NCBI GenBank assembly: GCA_963837025.1
Contig: CAWILT010000002.1
Coordinates: 620,001-684,000 of the forward strand
Length of the DNA: 64,000 bases
Reading direction: 5' to 3'
Source of the DNA: JALZUV01 sp963837025
GTDB taxonomy: Bacteria > Pseudomonadota > Alphaproteobacteria > Rickettsiales > JALZUV01
Shown here: piece by piece, positions 17,664-26,745 of the stretch
How positions within the stretch are numbered: position 1 is the stretch's first letter
How the letters are laid out: each line of letters starts with the position of its first letter
Translations under genes and position numbers: made by a program
Notes under the pieces: generated by a model
The model's database searches: none
What the model was told of the DNA's origin: nothing
What the model saw: the letters and a program-made list of their open reading frames with translations, nothing else

Positions 17664-18920
17664 ATGAAAATTGCAATAATAGGAACGGGAATTTCAGGAT
17701 TAGGCGCAGCTTATTTATTGAACCCACACCACGAAATTACCGTTTACGAAAAGAACCACCTAAGCGGTGGTCATAGCCGCACTTTTGATGCTCCATCTAA
17801 ACAGGGTGCAGTGCCCGTCGATACCGGATTCATTGTTTTTAACCACCGAAACTATCCCCATCTTACTGCATTATTTAGCCATTTAGATGTGCCAACGGTT
17901 AAAAGTGATATGTCATTTGGCGTAAGCATTCAAGATGGTTGGCTAGAATATGGCACACGCAAATTATCCGATATGTTTGCACAAAAATCGAATTTACTTA
18001 AACCTCAATTTTGGAAAATGTTGAAAGATATTCATTATTTTAATCGCCATGCTAGCCATTATCTTGAAACAGAAACAAATCTAACTTTAGGGCAATGCCT
18101 TGATGAAATGAAGTTAGGCGTTTGGTTTCGCAACTATTATTTGCTGGCAATGGGGGGCGCAATTTGGAGCATGCCGCTTAGCCAAATGCTGAATTTTCCT
18201 GCACGCAGCTTTTTACAATTTTTCAAAAATCATGGCTTACTTACCGTGAGTGATCAACCCCAATGGTATACCGTACAGGGCGGTAGCCGTGAATATGTAA
18301 CACGCTTATCAGCATCGTTTAAATCTAAGATTAAACACGATTGCGCTGCTCGCAAGGTCAAACGGGTAGGTGACGCCGTAGAAATCACCGATAGCAACGG
18401 TGAATCTGCAAGTTATGATCGTGTTATATTCGCATGTCATAGCGATCAGGCTTTAACGCTTCTGGAAACGCCAACGCCCTTAGAAACTGAAATATTAAGC
18501 GCTATTCGCTATCAAAAAAATACGGCAGTTTTACATAAAGATGCATTCTTTATGCCGCATCATAAATCAGCATGGGCGAGTTGGGTTTATCTATCGCAAT
18601 CTCAACAAGATACGCATAATAATGTTAGCCTAACCTACTGGATGAATAATCTACAACCTCTTAAAACTGATGAACAAATTTTTGTAACCTTAAATCCTTC
18701 AAAACCCATAGCTCAACATTTGGTTGTTAACAGCCACGAGTTTGAGCACCCAATATTTGATAGGCCAGCTATTGACGCGCAAGCTCGAATAAACGAAATT
18801 CAAGGCGTGGATAATATTTGGTATTGCGGGGCTTGGCAGCGCTATGGATTTCACGAAGATGGTTTATTAAGCGCGGTAAATGTTGCTCAATCTATGGGAG
18901 TTGAAATACCGTGGAAATAA
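17664..18920 (+). CDS. FAD-dependent oxidoreductase (amine-oxidase fold) of a lipid-modification operon
   Basis: A 418-residue flavoprotein with an N-terminal dinucleotide fold, MKIAIIGTGISGLGAAYLL and YEKNHLSGGHSRTF, and a C-terminal FAD-contact segment ending HEDGLLSAVNVAQSMG. It belongs to the amine-oxidase/protoporphyrinogen-oxidase-like fold that is found next to DUF1365 and Cfa-type methyltransferase genes in many proteobacteria. In Rhodobacter sphaeroides the corresponding cluster belongs to the singlet-oxygen sigma-E/ChrR regulon and has been tied to fatty-acid modification (from memory of the literature). It is the first gene of the operon and its stop overlaps the DUF1365 start by 10 bp. 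The substrate is probably an acyl chain, but that is inference. Confidence 0.88.
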   Translation: MKIAIIGTGISGLGAAYLLNPHHEITVYEKNHLSGGHSRTFDAPSKQGAVPVDTGFIVFNHRNYPHLTALFSHLDVPTVKSDMSFGVSIQDGWLEYGTRKLSDMFAQKSNLLKPQFWKMLKDIHYFNRHASHYLETETNLTLGQCLDEMKLGVWFRNYYLLAMGGAIWSMPLSQMLNFPARSFLQFFKNHGLLTVSDQPQWYTVQGGSREYVTRLSASFKSKIKHDCAARKVKRVGDAVEITDSNGESASYDRVIFACHSDQALTLLETPTPLETEILSAIRYQKNTAVLHKDAFFMPHHKSAWASWVYLSQSQQDTHNNVSLTYWMNNLQPLKTDEQIFVTLNPSKPIAQHLVVNSHEFEHPIFDRPAIDAQARINEIQGVDNIWYCGAWQRYGFHEDGLLSAVNVAQSMGVEIPWK

Positions 18921-19702
18921 ATCCACAAATTTTTAAAGCGAAAGTGTTCCATAAGCGCTTTTTCCCTAAGGTGAATCAATTCACGTATCGCGTATATTAT
19001 CTAGCGCTTCCACTAAAGACTTTAGGCGAAAGCGCATTAAAAAAACGGTTAGCCATTAACAAATTTGGCTATATCTCCTTTCATGAAAAAGATCACGCAA
19101 CTAAAGTTCAGGAACCACTAGAGCCTTGGGCTAAAGCCATTTTAGCGCAGTATCAATTCAATGATATTGTTACAGATGTTTCGTTGATTAGCTTGCCTCG
19201 CATCCTTAACTACGTATTTAATCCCGTTAGTTTTTGGATGTGCTTTGATGCTGATAAAAATATTAGAGCAGTTATTTGCGAGGTAAATAATACCTTTGGC
19301 GAAACGCATAGTTATTTTTGTGCGCATGAGGATAAACGCGCCATTCAGACCGATGATATATTAAGGGCTAATAAGCTATTTCATGTCTCACCGTTCTTGC
19401 AACGCTCAGGGCATTATGAATTTAAGTTTAATTGGCAGAATCCTAAACTTAAAATTCATATTGATTATTTCGACGAAAATAATAAAAAACAGCTAGTTAC
19501 ATCGTTATCGGGTAAAATGATACCGCTTACTAAACAACATTTGCGTAAAGTTTTCTGGACGCATCCATTAGTAACCTTTAAGACGATTTTTCTTATTCAT
19601 TGGCAGGCAATAAAGCTGATAAGTAAGGGCATAAAATATGTGCCTAAGCCAAAACAACATAATGAACGTTTAAGCCAAACGCAAAAGCTTACAAAATTGT
19701 AA
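18911..19702 (+). CDS. DUF1365 domain-containing protein
   Basis: A 263-residue member of the DUF1365 family. It begins from a GTG at 18911, inside the end of the flavoprotein gene. Family marks are AKVFHKRFFPKVNQFTYRVY at the N-terminus, the SLISLPRILNYVFNPVSFW centre, VICEVNNTFGETHSY, and the H-V-S-P-F segment (FHVSPFLQRSGHYEFKF). The fold and reaction are unknown. It nearly always pairs with a flavin oxidoreductase and a Cfa-type methyltransferase, exactly as here, so it very likely acts in the same acyl-chain modification. A C-terminal helix (TFKTIFLIHWQAIKLI) may touch the membrane. Confidence 0.9.
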   Translation: MEINPQIFKAKVFHKRFFPKVNQFTYRVYYLALPLKTLGESALKKRLAINKFGYISFHEKDHATKVQEPLEPWAKAILAQYQFNDIVTDVSLISLPRILNYVFNPVSFWMCFDADKNIRAVICEVNNTFGETHSYFCAHEDKRAIQTDDILRANKLFHVSPFLQRSGHYEFKFNWQNPKLKIHIDYFDENNKKQLVTSLSGKMIPLTKQHLRKVFWTHPLVTFKTIFLIHWQAIKLISKGIKYVPKPKQHNERLSQTQKLTKL

Positions 19703-19758
19703 CGCGTACGCAAGGGTGTGGCCATAAGCATTCAACTAAACATAGACAGTGTATTAAA

Positions 19759-20904
19759 ATGAACCATAAATTTTTAAAAATATTAGAACAGATTGAAATA
19801 GGCTCGCTTTCAGTGGTAACACCCGAAGGTAAGAAGTATTTCTTCGAAGGCAAGATTGCAGGATCTGATGGTACGCTTCAGTTAAATGACTGGCGTACCA
19901 TCACGCACTTCGCGGCAAAAGGCGATATTGGCCTAGCCGAAGCTTACCGCAATGGGTGGTGGGACACAGACGATTTAAGCGCATTACTTATCGTTGGCCT
20001 TGAAAATGAGGCGCTAATTAGCAGCTATCTTTACGGCGGATTCTTTTCGCAATTAGTGGCGCGCATCATGTATTTTTTCTCGCGCAATACAATCAAAGGA
20101 AGCAAGAATAATATTCAAGCACATTATGATTTAGGTAATGACTTTTATGAGTTATGGCTAGATCCAACCATGACCTATTCATCCGCACTCTACGCCAATG
20201 ATGATGAACCACTGGTTGATGCGCAAAATAGAAAATATGATCGCATGATTGAACGGCTAGACAGAAATTCGGGTTCTTTGCTAGAAATTGGATGCGGCTG
20301 GGGCGGTTTCGCTGACCGTGCCATGCAAGCAAATGATTTTGGCGTTAAAGGGATTACACTTTCAAACCAACAGCATGATTATGCAACTGAACGTTTGGGC
20401 GATAGTGCTGTTATTGCATTAGAAGATTACCGTCATCAAAAAGGCAAATATGATTCTATTATTTCAATAGAAATGTTTGAAGCGGTTGGCGAAAAATATT
20501 GGCCCACTTATTTTAGCAAAATTGAGTCGCTATTAGCGCCTAAGGGCAGGGCGGTGGTGCAAACCATAACTATCGGTGAGTCCTATTTTGAAAAATATCG
20601 TAAAAGCGGCGACATGATTCGCAGTTTTATTTTCCCCGGAGGCATGTTGCCAACCCCAACACGTTTTGAGCATGAGTCAAATCAAGCCTCATTAAAAGTG
20701 ACCGATCAATTCTCGTTCGGCAAAGATTATGCCAAAACACTTAGAGTTTGGCTTAAAGATTTTGAGAGCACATTACCGCAAGTTCGCTCATTGGGATATG
20801 ATGAAGGTTTCATTCGTATGTGGCGATTTTATCTTTCTGCATGTATTGCAGGTTTCGAAACAGGCAGAACTGACGTGATGCAAATGGAGTTACAACATGC
20901 ATAA
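19759..20904 (+). CDS. Cyclopropane-fatty-acyl-phospholipid synthase family methyltransferase
   Basis: A 381-residue S-adenosylmethionine-dependent enzyme that methylates or cyclopropanates double bonds in phospholipid acyl chains. The N-terminal lipid-binding part includes GDIGLAEAYRNGWWDTDDL; the catalytic core has NIQAHYDLGNDFYELWLDP, MTYSSALY, the SAM-binding LLEIGCGWGGFA, SIEMFEAVGEKYW and the QTITIG strand, all diagnostic of the Cfa family. It starts 56 bp after DUF1365 and overlaps the next gene by 8 bp. Together with the flavoprotein it may make a further oxidised product such as a furan fatty acid rather than a plain cyclopropane (inference from homologous clusters). Confidence 0.93.
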   Translation: MNHKFLKILEQIEIGSLSVVTPEGKKYFFEGKIAGSDGTLQLNDWRTITHFAAKGDIGLAEAYRNGWWDTDDLSALLIVGLENEALISSYLYGGFFSQLVARIMYFFSRNTIKGSKNNIQAHYDLGNDFYELWLDPTMTYSSALYANDDEPLVDAQNRKYDRMIERLDRNSGSLLEIGCGWGGFADRAMQANDFGVKGITLSNQQHDYATERLGDSAVIALEDYRHQKGKYDSIISIEMFEAVGEKYWPTYFSKIESLLAPKGRAVVQTITIGESYFEKYRKSGDMIRSFIFPGGMLPTPTRFEHESNQASLKVTDQFSFGKDYAKTLRVWLKDFESTLPQVRSLGYDEGFIRMWRFYLSACIAGFETGRTDVMQMELQHA

Positions 20905-21418
20905 ACTAATTCAATCATTCATTGGTGCGCTGTGTATTTTAAGCGCTTCAATGCCAGTGATGGCTGATGCCATCACAACGCAAATTCCCGATGCAAAGCC
21001 GGTCGGGCAAGCACGCTTAGTCTATATGCTATGGGATGTATATGATGCAACATTATATGCGCCCGATGGCACCTATGATGCATCAAAACCTTATGCTCTA
21101 TCTCTTGCATATTTACGTGATCTAGATGGTAAAGCCATTGCTGAACGCTCGATAGAAGAAATGCGCAAACAAGGCGCGGCCGATGAAATGAAATTAGCCG
21201 CATGGTTTTCAGAATTGAAACGCATTTTTCCCGATGTAAAAGAAGGTGATGTCATTACAGGATTTTTTAATCCTAACGCGCCAACAATATTTCATTTAAA
21301 TGGAAAGAATCTTGGTGAAGTTCAGGATCCTGAGTTTGGTCAAAAGTTTTTTGATATTTGGTTAAGCCCCAAAACATCCGAGCTTAAAATGAGGCTACAG
21401 CTTATTGGCAAAAAATGA
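20897..21418 (+). CDS. Chalcone isomerase-like exported protein
   Basis: A 173-residue protein with a signal peptide (MHKLIQSFIGALCILSASMP, cleavage probably after VMADA). The mature part follows the bacterial chalcone-isomerase-like family: GQARLVYMLWDVYDATLYAP, YALSLAYLRDLDGKAIAERS, then FPDVKEGDVITGFF and IFHLNGKNLGEV. The family shares the plant chalcone-isomerase fold, but bacterial members are not thought to make flavonoids; related folds bind fatty acids. It is embedded in the lipid operon, overlapping the methyltransferase by 8 bp and the transporter by 4 bp. A periplasmic acyl-binding role is a reasonable inference. Confidence 0.88.
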   Translation: MHKLIQSFIGALCILSASMPVMADAITTQIPDAKPVGQARLVYMLWDVYDATLYAPDGTYDASKPYALSLAYLRDLDGKAIAERSIEEMRKQGAADEMKLAAWFSELKRIFPDVKEGDVITGFFNPNAPTIFHLNGKNLGEVQDPEFGQKFFDIWLSPKTSELKMRLQLIGKK

Positions 21419-22746
21419 GCCAATCGAAAGACGTTCCACGCAAGCAATTATTTCTCTATAGCCTGCTGGCAATGCCATTAGCGTTTGCAGGTATGCCACT
21501 TTATGTGCATGCACCCGATTTTTATGCAACGGAATATAATTTGTCATTATCGGCCATGGGTATGGTGCTATTATTATTGCGATTTATTGATGCTGTTCAA
21601 GACCCTGTAATTGGCTTTTTAAGCGACAAATATGCTTCATATCGCGGCAGATTTATGCTGGTTGCACTTACCATTTTAGGGTTAGCATTTGCAGCACTAT
21701 TTCAAACTGAAATGAGCCAACCGCTTTTATGGTTTGGAATAATGCTATTTTTAGCTACAAGTGCGCACAGTGTGGTTAGTATCAATTTTAATACATTAGG
21801 CGGGGTGTGGAGCCGCGATGCGTATCAAAAAACACGCATTACCACCTATCGTGAAGCACTTGGTATTATTGGCCTCTTATTTGCTGTAACCATGCCTACA
21901 CTACTCAGTCAATATATGAGTACAGGTGACGCTTTTAATTGGGTAAGTTTGGCATTGTTTATATTGGTTTTGTTAAGTTTAATAAGTTTTACAAAATGGT
22001 ATCGTACCCACCGCGACTTGTCAGTATCGAAACCCAAATCACGTATTTCCTATCGAAAAATCTGGCAAGCTACTTCTTCACAAACGCGCCAATTTTTTGG
22101 CATTTATGCTTTAAGTATGCTTGCTTCCAGCATACCTGCTATTACCGTTTTATTCTTCATTCGGGATTTATTAGGTGTTGAAGAATTAGCGGGTTTATTC
22201 CTATTTCTTTACTTCATTTCCGGTGCCGTAGGAATGGCCTTTTGGCAAAAGATTAGTAAGCGTACCAATAAATATTACGCTTGGGCAGCCTCGATGTTAT
22301 TGGCAGCCATAGCTGTATTTTTCTCCTATTTTTTAACGGAGGGTGATATATATCAATATACTGCGATTTGTGTATTAGCGGGAGTTTCATTCGGCGCAGA
22401 TTTAGCTTTGCCACCGTCAATATTGGCTGATCATATTCAAAATAATAAAAACGAAAAGAACGCTGCTTTACAATTTGGGTTTTTTGCGTTCATTGCTAAA
22501 GGCGCACTCGCTTTGGGATCTATCATCGCACTTCCACTACTCGATTTTGCGGGCTTTCAGGCAGGGCAACCCAATAGCGAAGAAGCGTTGCATCAGCTAA
22601 GTGTCGTTTATGCCGTTATTCCATGCCTGATTAAACTGACTTCTGCTGTTTGGCTTATTCGAAAATTTTCACTCATTTCTAAAGGAGATACCCATCATGA
22701 AGTTAACCATAATATTTTGGATGTTAGGAGCGATGCTCATGCTTAA
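21415..22746 (+). CDS. MFS transporter, glycoside-pentoside-hexuronide-like family
   Basis: A 443-residue inner-membrane protein with about 12 membrane helices, starting LFLYSLLAMPLAFAGMPLYV. The loop RFIDAVQDPVIGFLSDKYAS carries the D-P-x-x-G-x-x-S/L-D motif of the MFS_2/GPH group, and RGRFMLVALTILGL follows. Despite the sugar-symporter family name, homologs in this operon type are not shown to move sugars; a lipid or lipid precursor is as likely. The start overlaps the chalcone-isomerase-like stop by 4 bp, and the end overlaps the next gene by 50 bp, so the genes are tightly coupled. Confidence 0.88.
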   Translation: MSQSKDVPRKQLFLYSLLAMPLAFAGMPLYVHAPDFYATEYNLSLSAMGMVLLLLRFIDAVQDPVIGFLSDKYASYRGRFMLVALTILGLAFAALFQTEMSQPLLWFGIMLFLATSAHSVVSINFNTLGGVWSRDAYQKTRITTYREALGIIGLLFAVTMPTLLSQYMSTGDAFNWVSLALFILVLLSLISFTKWYRTHRDLSVSKPKSRISYRKIWQATSSQTRQFFGIYALSMLASSIPAITVLFFIRDLLGVEELAGLFLFLYFISGAVGMAFWQKISKRTNKYYAWAASMLLAAIAVFFSYFLTEGDIYQYTAICVLAGVSFGADLALPPSILADHIQNNKNEKNAALQFGFFAFIAKGALALGSIIALPLLDFAGFQAGQPNSEEALHQLSVVYAVIPCLIKLTSAVWLIRKFSLISKGDTHHEVNHNILDVRSDAHA

Positions 22747-23233
22747 TGCTTGCGGTGGCAATAAATTAGATGTGTATGATGGTATGCAGCCTAAAGCCGA
22801 TATTAAAGAATATTTTACGGGCCCTATTAAAGCATGGGGCATTGTACAAGATTGGCGCGGTCGTGTGGTGCAGCGCTTTGATGTAACCATGGTTGGCACA
22901 TGGCAGGGCAATCAAGGCACTCTTGACGAAGATTTCGTCTATTACGATGGCAAAACGCAAAAGCGCATTTGGAAAATTACCAAACTTGAAAATGGTGCTT
23001 ATGAAGGTCGCGCAGATGATATTATTGGCGTTGCCAAAGGCGGCGTAAATGGTAATGCAATTCAATGGAAATATCAGATGGAAGTACCAGTAGATGATAG
23101 CACCTACACTTTGACGTTTGACGATTGGATGTGGCAGATGAATGATGGCGTGCTTATCAACCGCTCTTACATGAAAAAATTTGGCATCACTGTAGCCGAG
23201 CTAACCTTAGTGATGCAAAAGCAGGAAAAGTAA
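22697..23233 (+). CDS. DUF3833 family lipoprotein
   Basis: A 178-residue lipoprotein of the DUF3833 family. A strong ribosome site AAAGGAG lies 10 bases before the ATG at 22697, fixing the start inside the transporter gene. The signal is MKLTIIFWMLGAMLMLNAC with lipobox Cys-19. Family marks are IKEYFTGPIKAWGIVQDWRG, GTLDEDFVYYDGKTQKRIW, and TFDDWMWQMNDGVLINRSYM. The function is not known; co-occurrence with Cfa-type and SDR genes places it in lipid modification or export. The 50-bp overlap with the transporter is unusual but supported by the ribosome site. Confidence 0.9.
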   Translation: MKLTIIFWMLGAMLMLNACGGNKLDVYDGMQPKADIKEYFTGPIKAWGIVQDWRGRVVQRFDVTMVGTWQGNQGTLDEDFVYYDGKTQKRIWKITKLENGAYEGRADDIIGVAKGGVNGNAIQWKYQMEVPVDDSTYTLTFDDWMWQMNDGVLINRSYMKKFGITVAELTLVMQKQEK

Positions 23234-23235
23234 TC

Positions 23236-23994
23236 ATGAGCGAATTTAACAATGAATCTATTTGGATAATTGGGGCAAGTAGCGGCATAGGCCGTGCGCT
23301 GGCCAAAGAGCTTGCAAACCAACACGCATCACTCATCCTGTCAGCCCGCAGCGCCGATGATTTGGAAGAGCTTAATAAGCAGCTGGGAGGCACGCACACA
23401 GTTCTGCCCCTTGATGTCTCTAATAATGATGAGGTGATTAAAGCAGTTGAAAGCATAGCTGCCACAGGCAAAAAACTCGATAGAACCGTCTTTCTCGCGG
23501 CAATCTACAAGCCGGGTGATACCGATAAGCGTGATGCGGCCTTTGCGCAAAAGTTGGTTGAGGTCAATTTAACAGGTGCTATTTATGTTAGCTATGCCAC
23601 CTTGGCACATTACAAAAAACAAAAATCAGGTCAATTAACTTTATGCGGCAGCGTAGCAGGATTCACAGGCCTGCCCGGTGGCCAACCTTATAGCGCCACC
23701 AAAGCGGCCATTATCAATTTTGCTGAAAGCTTGCACGCTGAGGAGCCTGAATATATTGATATTAAGCTCATTAACCCAGGCTTTGTGCGCACCCGCATGA
23801 CCGATAAAAATAAATTCACCATGCCCATGCGGATTGAGCCAGAACAGGCAGCGCGTGAAATTGCAAAAGGGCTAAAAAGCAAAGCATTCGAAATTCATTT
23901 TCCCAAAACTTTCACACTTGGGGTTAAATTTCTGCGTTTATTACCATATTGCGTGGCACTATATTTCACTGGAAAGATGCGCGATAAAGCCTAA
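23236..23994 (+). CDS. Short-chain dehydrogenase/reductase of the lipid operon
   Basis: A 252-residue SDR. The cofactor motif is IIGASSGIGRALAKELA near the N-terminus, the N-x-x-x-T/A position lies around VNLTGAIYV, and the catalytic S-Y-K set is in LCGSVAG and YSATKAAI. IKLINPGFVRTRMTDKNKF follows, as in classical SDRs. A ribosome site AGGAAAAG precedes the ATG, 2 bp after the lipoprotein stop. It is the last plus-strand gene of the operon and converges with another SDR, their stops overlapping by 4 bp. The C-terminus is hydrophobic (FLRLLPYCVALYF), suggesting membrane contact. The substrate is probably a lipid-derived carbonyl. Confidence 0.92.
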   Translation: MSEFNNESIWIIGASSGIGRALAKELANQHASLILSARSADDLEELNKQLGGTHTVLPLDVSNNDEVIKAVESIAATGKKLDRTVFLAAIYKPGDTDKRDAAFAQKLVEVNLTGAIYVSYATLAHYKKQKSGQLTLCGSVAGFTGLPGGQPYSATKAAIINFAESLHAEEPEYIDIKLINPGFVRTRMTDKNKFTMPMRIEPEQAAREIAKGLKSKAFEIHFPKTFTLGVKFLRLLPYCVALYFTGKMRDKA

Positions 23995-24707
23995 AATTCA
24001 ATTACAGAACCATCATAAGCCACTAATTTACCGGTATCTTTGGGCGTAAGATTTTCTAATGCCACTAACATTTTACGCACCGATTCCTCAGATGTAAATA
24101 ATTTATGTTCGGGCACATGACTGCGAAAAGGCTCTGATAAATGACTCTCTACGGTTCCTGGGTGCATACCCACAATGATTGCTTGATCATAACGCCGTCC
24201 CATTTCAATTGCCGCACAGCGAATCGCCATATTTAATGCAGCTTTAGATGCGCGATAGGCATACCAGCCCCCTAAATGATTATCGCCTATACTGCCCACA
24301 CGGGCGGAAAGCGCTGCAAATAATGTGCGTTCATCTCGCTTTAAATGCGGCAAGAAATATTTGGCTACCAAAGCGGGGCCAGTGGTATTAACAGCAAATA
24401 AATGAGCAAACTTTTCAGCTGATAAATCGCGTAACGATTTTTCGGGCATCAGTTCATTCTCATGTAAAATGCCTGTTGCTACGATAATAGCATCTATAGG
24501 CCCGATAAGCGCGGCTTTTTCAGCTGCAGCTTCAATGCTCGGTTCATCACATAAATCAAGGATTTCGGTATAAACGCGTTCATTATCAAACGATGTTTTC
24601 GAACGCGAAAATGCGCCAATTCGTGCGCCATCTTCGCGTGCTAATAGCTGCTCTACAAACTGGTTACCAATTGCGCCGCTTGCGCCAATAACGATATAAT
24701 GTTTCAT
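23991..24707 (-). CDS. Short-chain dehydrogenase/reductase (C-factor-like)
   Basis: A 238-residue SDR on the opposite strand. HYIVIGASGAIGNQFVEQLL gives the Rossmann motif in its atypical GASGAIG form, ALSARVGSI supplies the serine, and YAYRASKAALN the Y-x-x-x-K pair. The closing TPKDTGKLVAYDGSVIEF matches the CsgA/C-factor-like group of SDRs that often has G-x-x-x-x-x-D-G-x-x-x-x-W at the end (the last residue here is F). Such an SDR also accompanies singlet-oxygen lipid clusters in other alphaproteobacteria, so it may serve the same pathway despite opposite transcription. The start ATG lacks a clear ribosome site. Confidence 0.9.
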   Translation of the reverse strand: MKHYIVIGASGAIGNQFVEQLLAREDGARIGAFSRSKTSFDNERVYTEILDLCDEPSIEAAAEKAALIGPIDAIIVATGILHENELMPEKSLRDLSAEKFAHLFAVNTTGPALVAKYFLPHLKRDERTLFAALSARVGSIGDNHLGGWYAYRASKAALNMAIRCAAIEMGRRYDQAIIVGMHPGTVESHLSEPFRSHVPEHKLFTSEESVRKMLVALENLTPKDTGKLVAYDGSVIEF

Positions 24708-24767
24708 GTTATTAAATTAGCAAAATGCGAAGGCAGAATCATCTTTAAAAAACGTAATGCCGCAAGG

Positions 24768-26684
24768 CTAGCTAATTGATTTTTGCTGACCAGCTTCTTC
24801 TTCGCGCTTTTGCACCACACGCCCCAAATGCTCTTTGTTAGGCTCACGTTCCGCTATAGACTTCAACGGGCTTTTACGTGCTTCTTCAAATGACATCTCG
24901 CTCGCGCGCACGGCTAAACGGTTGGTTTTATCAAATTGCTCAACCAGTGGGCGCACTTTTTCATCATTCACCGTAAATGGGCTTAAAATTTGCAGCTGTA
25001 AATATTCTTGAGCAATCTTGCGATCGTAATTAACCGGACGGTTATGCTTTACCGCTAGACGCGTAATAACCCCACGTGAAATCTGATCGGCATCCATACT
25101 AATTTCTTTGGTTGATGCTAAGTAGAAAGCTAACTGATAAGAAAACTGCTCTAATAATTGTGGATCGGTATCTTTATCAAAGCGGTGGTCAATCCATTTA
25201 GCCACATCATTATAAATGGTTTCAGGTGCATGGCTAAAACTTGCACTTGAAATACCCGTTAAAATATCGGCCATCGTGTTTGTGGTAAACATGGCTACAT
25301 AAAGCGCGCCGCCTTTATTTTTAAAGCTCTCAACCACAGCATCCTTTGCTGCTCCAAAATCTTTTTGTTTAACGGCCTTTAAAAAATCATCGGTTCCGAA
25401 CAAACCATCAAATAAATAACCCCAATTTGATAGAATAGAAAGCCACGCGTTCCATTCCATATGTTTGCTTTGTAATGTATTTACAAAGTCACCACGACGT
25501 TTAACTGATTTTCCATCCACCGTTGCGGAAGGGTAGGCATCAACGGCTTCATAAGCATTAGCAATGGTGCGATCGTTTGTCTGACTTAAAGGCGTATCAC
25601 CAAATGCTTTTGCATATCCATCAAGCCCGGGGAATGCGGCAGCGCGTGCTTGCGGTGTCCCTAAAATTAACGATAATCCCATGGCTGAAGATACGGTACC
25701 CAGCATTTCCATTGAACGCATTTTTTTGGTGTTACCATCTTTATCAACTTCCGCACCAGAGAATTTCTCTGCAAGCTGACTAGACACACCATCTTTAATA
25801 TATTTATCGTATTTTGTGCCGTTAATATGATTTTGAATATTTTGATTGGTGTGAATAACATTGCCCACTAAATTAAGAGTCGCATTCACTTTCCATGGAT
25901 TTTTAACCATCCAATCCATCATTTGCTTCACACTACCACGCGTTTCAGGCGTGAGTGCAATATCGGGTGCATTTTGGCGCAAACGCTCTTCTACATCTGA
26001 TAATATTTCATCAACAGATCGATTTTGCTTCGATTTTTGACTTAAAATTCCTAAAAATGCTGCACCCATTACAAAGCATAAAGAGCCTGCCTGCTTTAAA
26101 TCTTGGCTTTTTAACGCTTTCCATAATTGTTCACCGGAGAATTTCTTTTTACCATTTTCTACAACCCAAGGCATGGTTTTACCTTCATCGAGAAACCCAC
26201 GCATAAAGTGGAAAATGCCGCTAACGGTTGCGATAACGCCTACTAAAACACTGGAATTACGGTAAATCCATGATTCAACCGTTTGAGCTTTCTTCTCCTC
26301 TGGCTCATTATCGAGCGATAGGATGGGTACATCTTTACTGATTTGAATTTCAGAATCTTGCGCTTCAGGCTGCGTTTTATACCATTCTAAAAAGTCGCTG
26401 GTAAGTAATTTTCGTAAATGGGTGTCGTTTTTAAAACCGCCAACACGCAGGGTGAACTGGCCATTTTCATAACCAAAATCTGTTTCCAGCCCTTGCTCAT
26501 CCATAAAGCGGGTGAGTGCTGCGAGCGAGCCGGGCGCAGCGGTATCTGTTTTTGGAAGTAAACCCGCTTTAGCGCCCAAACCTTGCATGCCGGTTAATTT
26601 TTGCGGCGCAAAGATAACGGCTTTGCGGCCTCCTAAAACAGAGGTTCCGCTACTAATGTGGGTTATATTTAGCTTTGTTGTCAT
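24768..26684 (-). CDS. Large protein of unknown function with several hydrophobic segments
   Basis: I do not recognise this 638-residue protein. Visible parts are an N-terminal low-complexity region (residues 1-60, with a repeated Gly-Leu pattern: MQGLGAKAGLLPK), a possible ubiquitin-like or adaptor-like stretch (FTLRVGGFKNDTHLRKLL), then hydrophobic segments near SVLVGVIATVSGIFHFMRGF, AGSLCFVMGAAFLGILSQ, SSAMGLSLILGTP and LYVAMFTTNTMADIL. The C-terminus is charged (QKREEEAGQQ). Asn-rich linkers connect the parts. It has no signal peptide. Two other unknown membrane proteins with a similar mix of hydrophobic patches and polar tails occur at 37501-38452 and 46921-47766, but I see no clear homology. 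It is monocistronic, with no ribosome site seen. Confidence 0.7.
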   Translation of the reverse strand: MTTKLNITHISSGTSVLGGRKAVIFAPQKLTGMQGLGAKAGLLPKTDTAAPGSLAALTRFMDEQGLETDFGYENGQFTLRVGGFKNDTHLRKLLTSDFLEWYKTQPEAQDSEIQISKDVPILSLDNEPEEKKAQTVESWIYRNSSVLVGVIATVSGIFHFMRGFLDEGKTMPWVVENGKKKFSGEQLWKALKSQDLKQAGSLCFVMGAAFLGILSQKSKQNRSVDEILSDVEERLRQNAPDIALTPETRGSVKQMMDWMVKNPWKVNATLNLVGNVIHTNQNIQNHINGTKYDKYIKDGVSSQLAEKFSGAEVDKDGNTKKMRSMEMLGTVSSAMGLSLILGTPQARAAAFPGLDGYAKAFGDTPLSQTNDRTIANAYEAVDAYPSATVDGKSVKRRGDFVNTLQSKHMEWNAWLSILSNWGYLFDGLFGTDDFLKAVKQKDFGAAKDAVVESFKNKGGALYVAMFTTNTMADILTGISSASFSHAPETIYNDVAKWIDHRFDKDTDPQLLEQFSYQLAFYLASTKEISMDADQISRGVITRLAVKHNRPVNYDRKIAQEYLQLQILSPFTVNDEKVRPLVEQFDKTNRLAVRASEMSFEEARKSPLKSIAEREPNKEHLGRVVQKREEEAGQQKSIS

Positions 26685-26745
26685 GGTACAGTTTAGAATA
26701 TATCACTAACAAATCTAAAGAGTAAGTTACGGTTTTATGACAAAG

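Noticed and set aside
20897..21418. A flavonoid pathway suggested by the chalcone isomerase fold
   Set aside because: Bacterial members are exported and occur in lipid operons; no other flavonoid gene is present.
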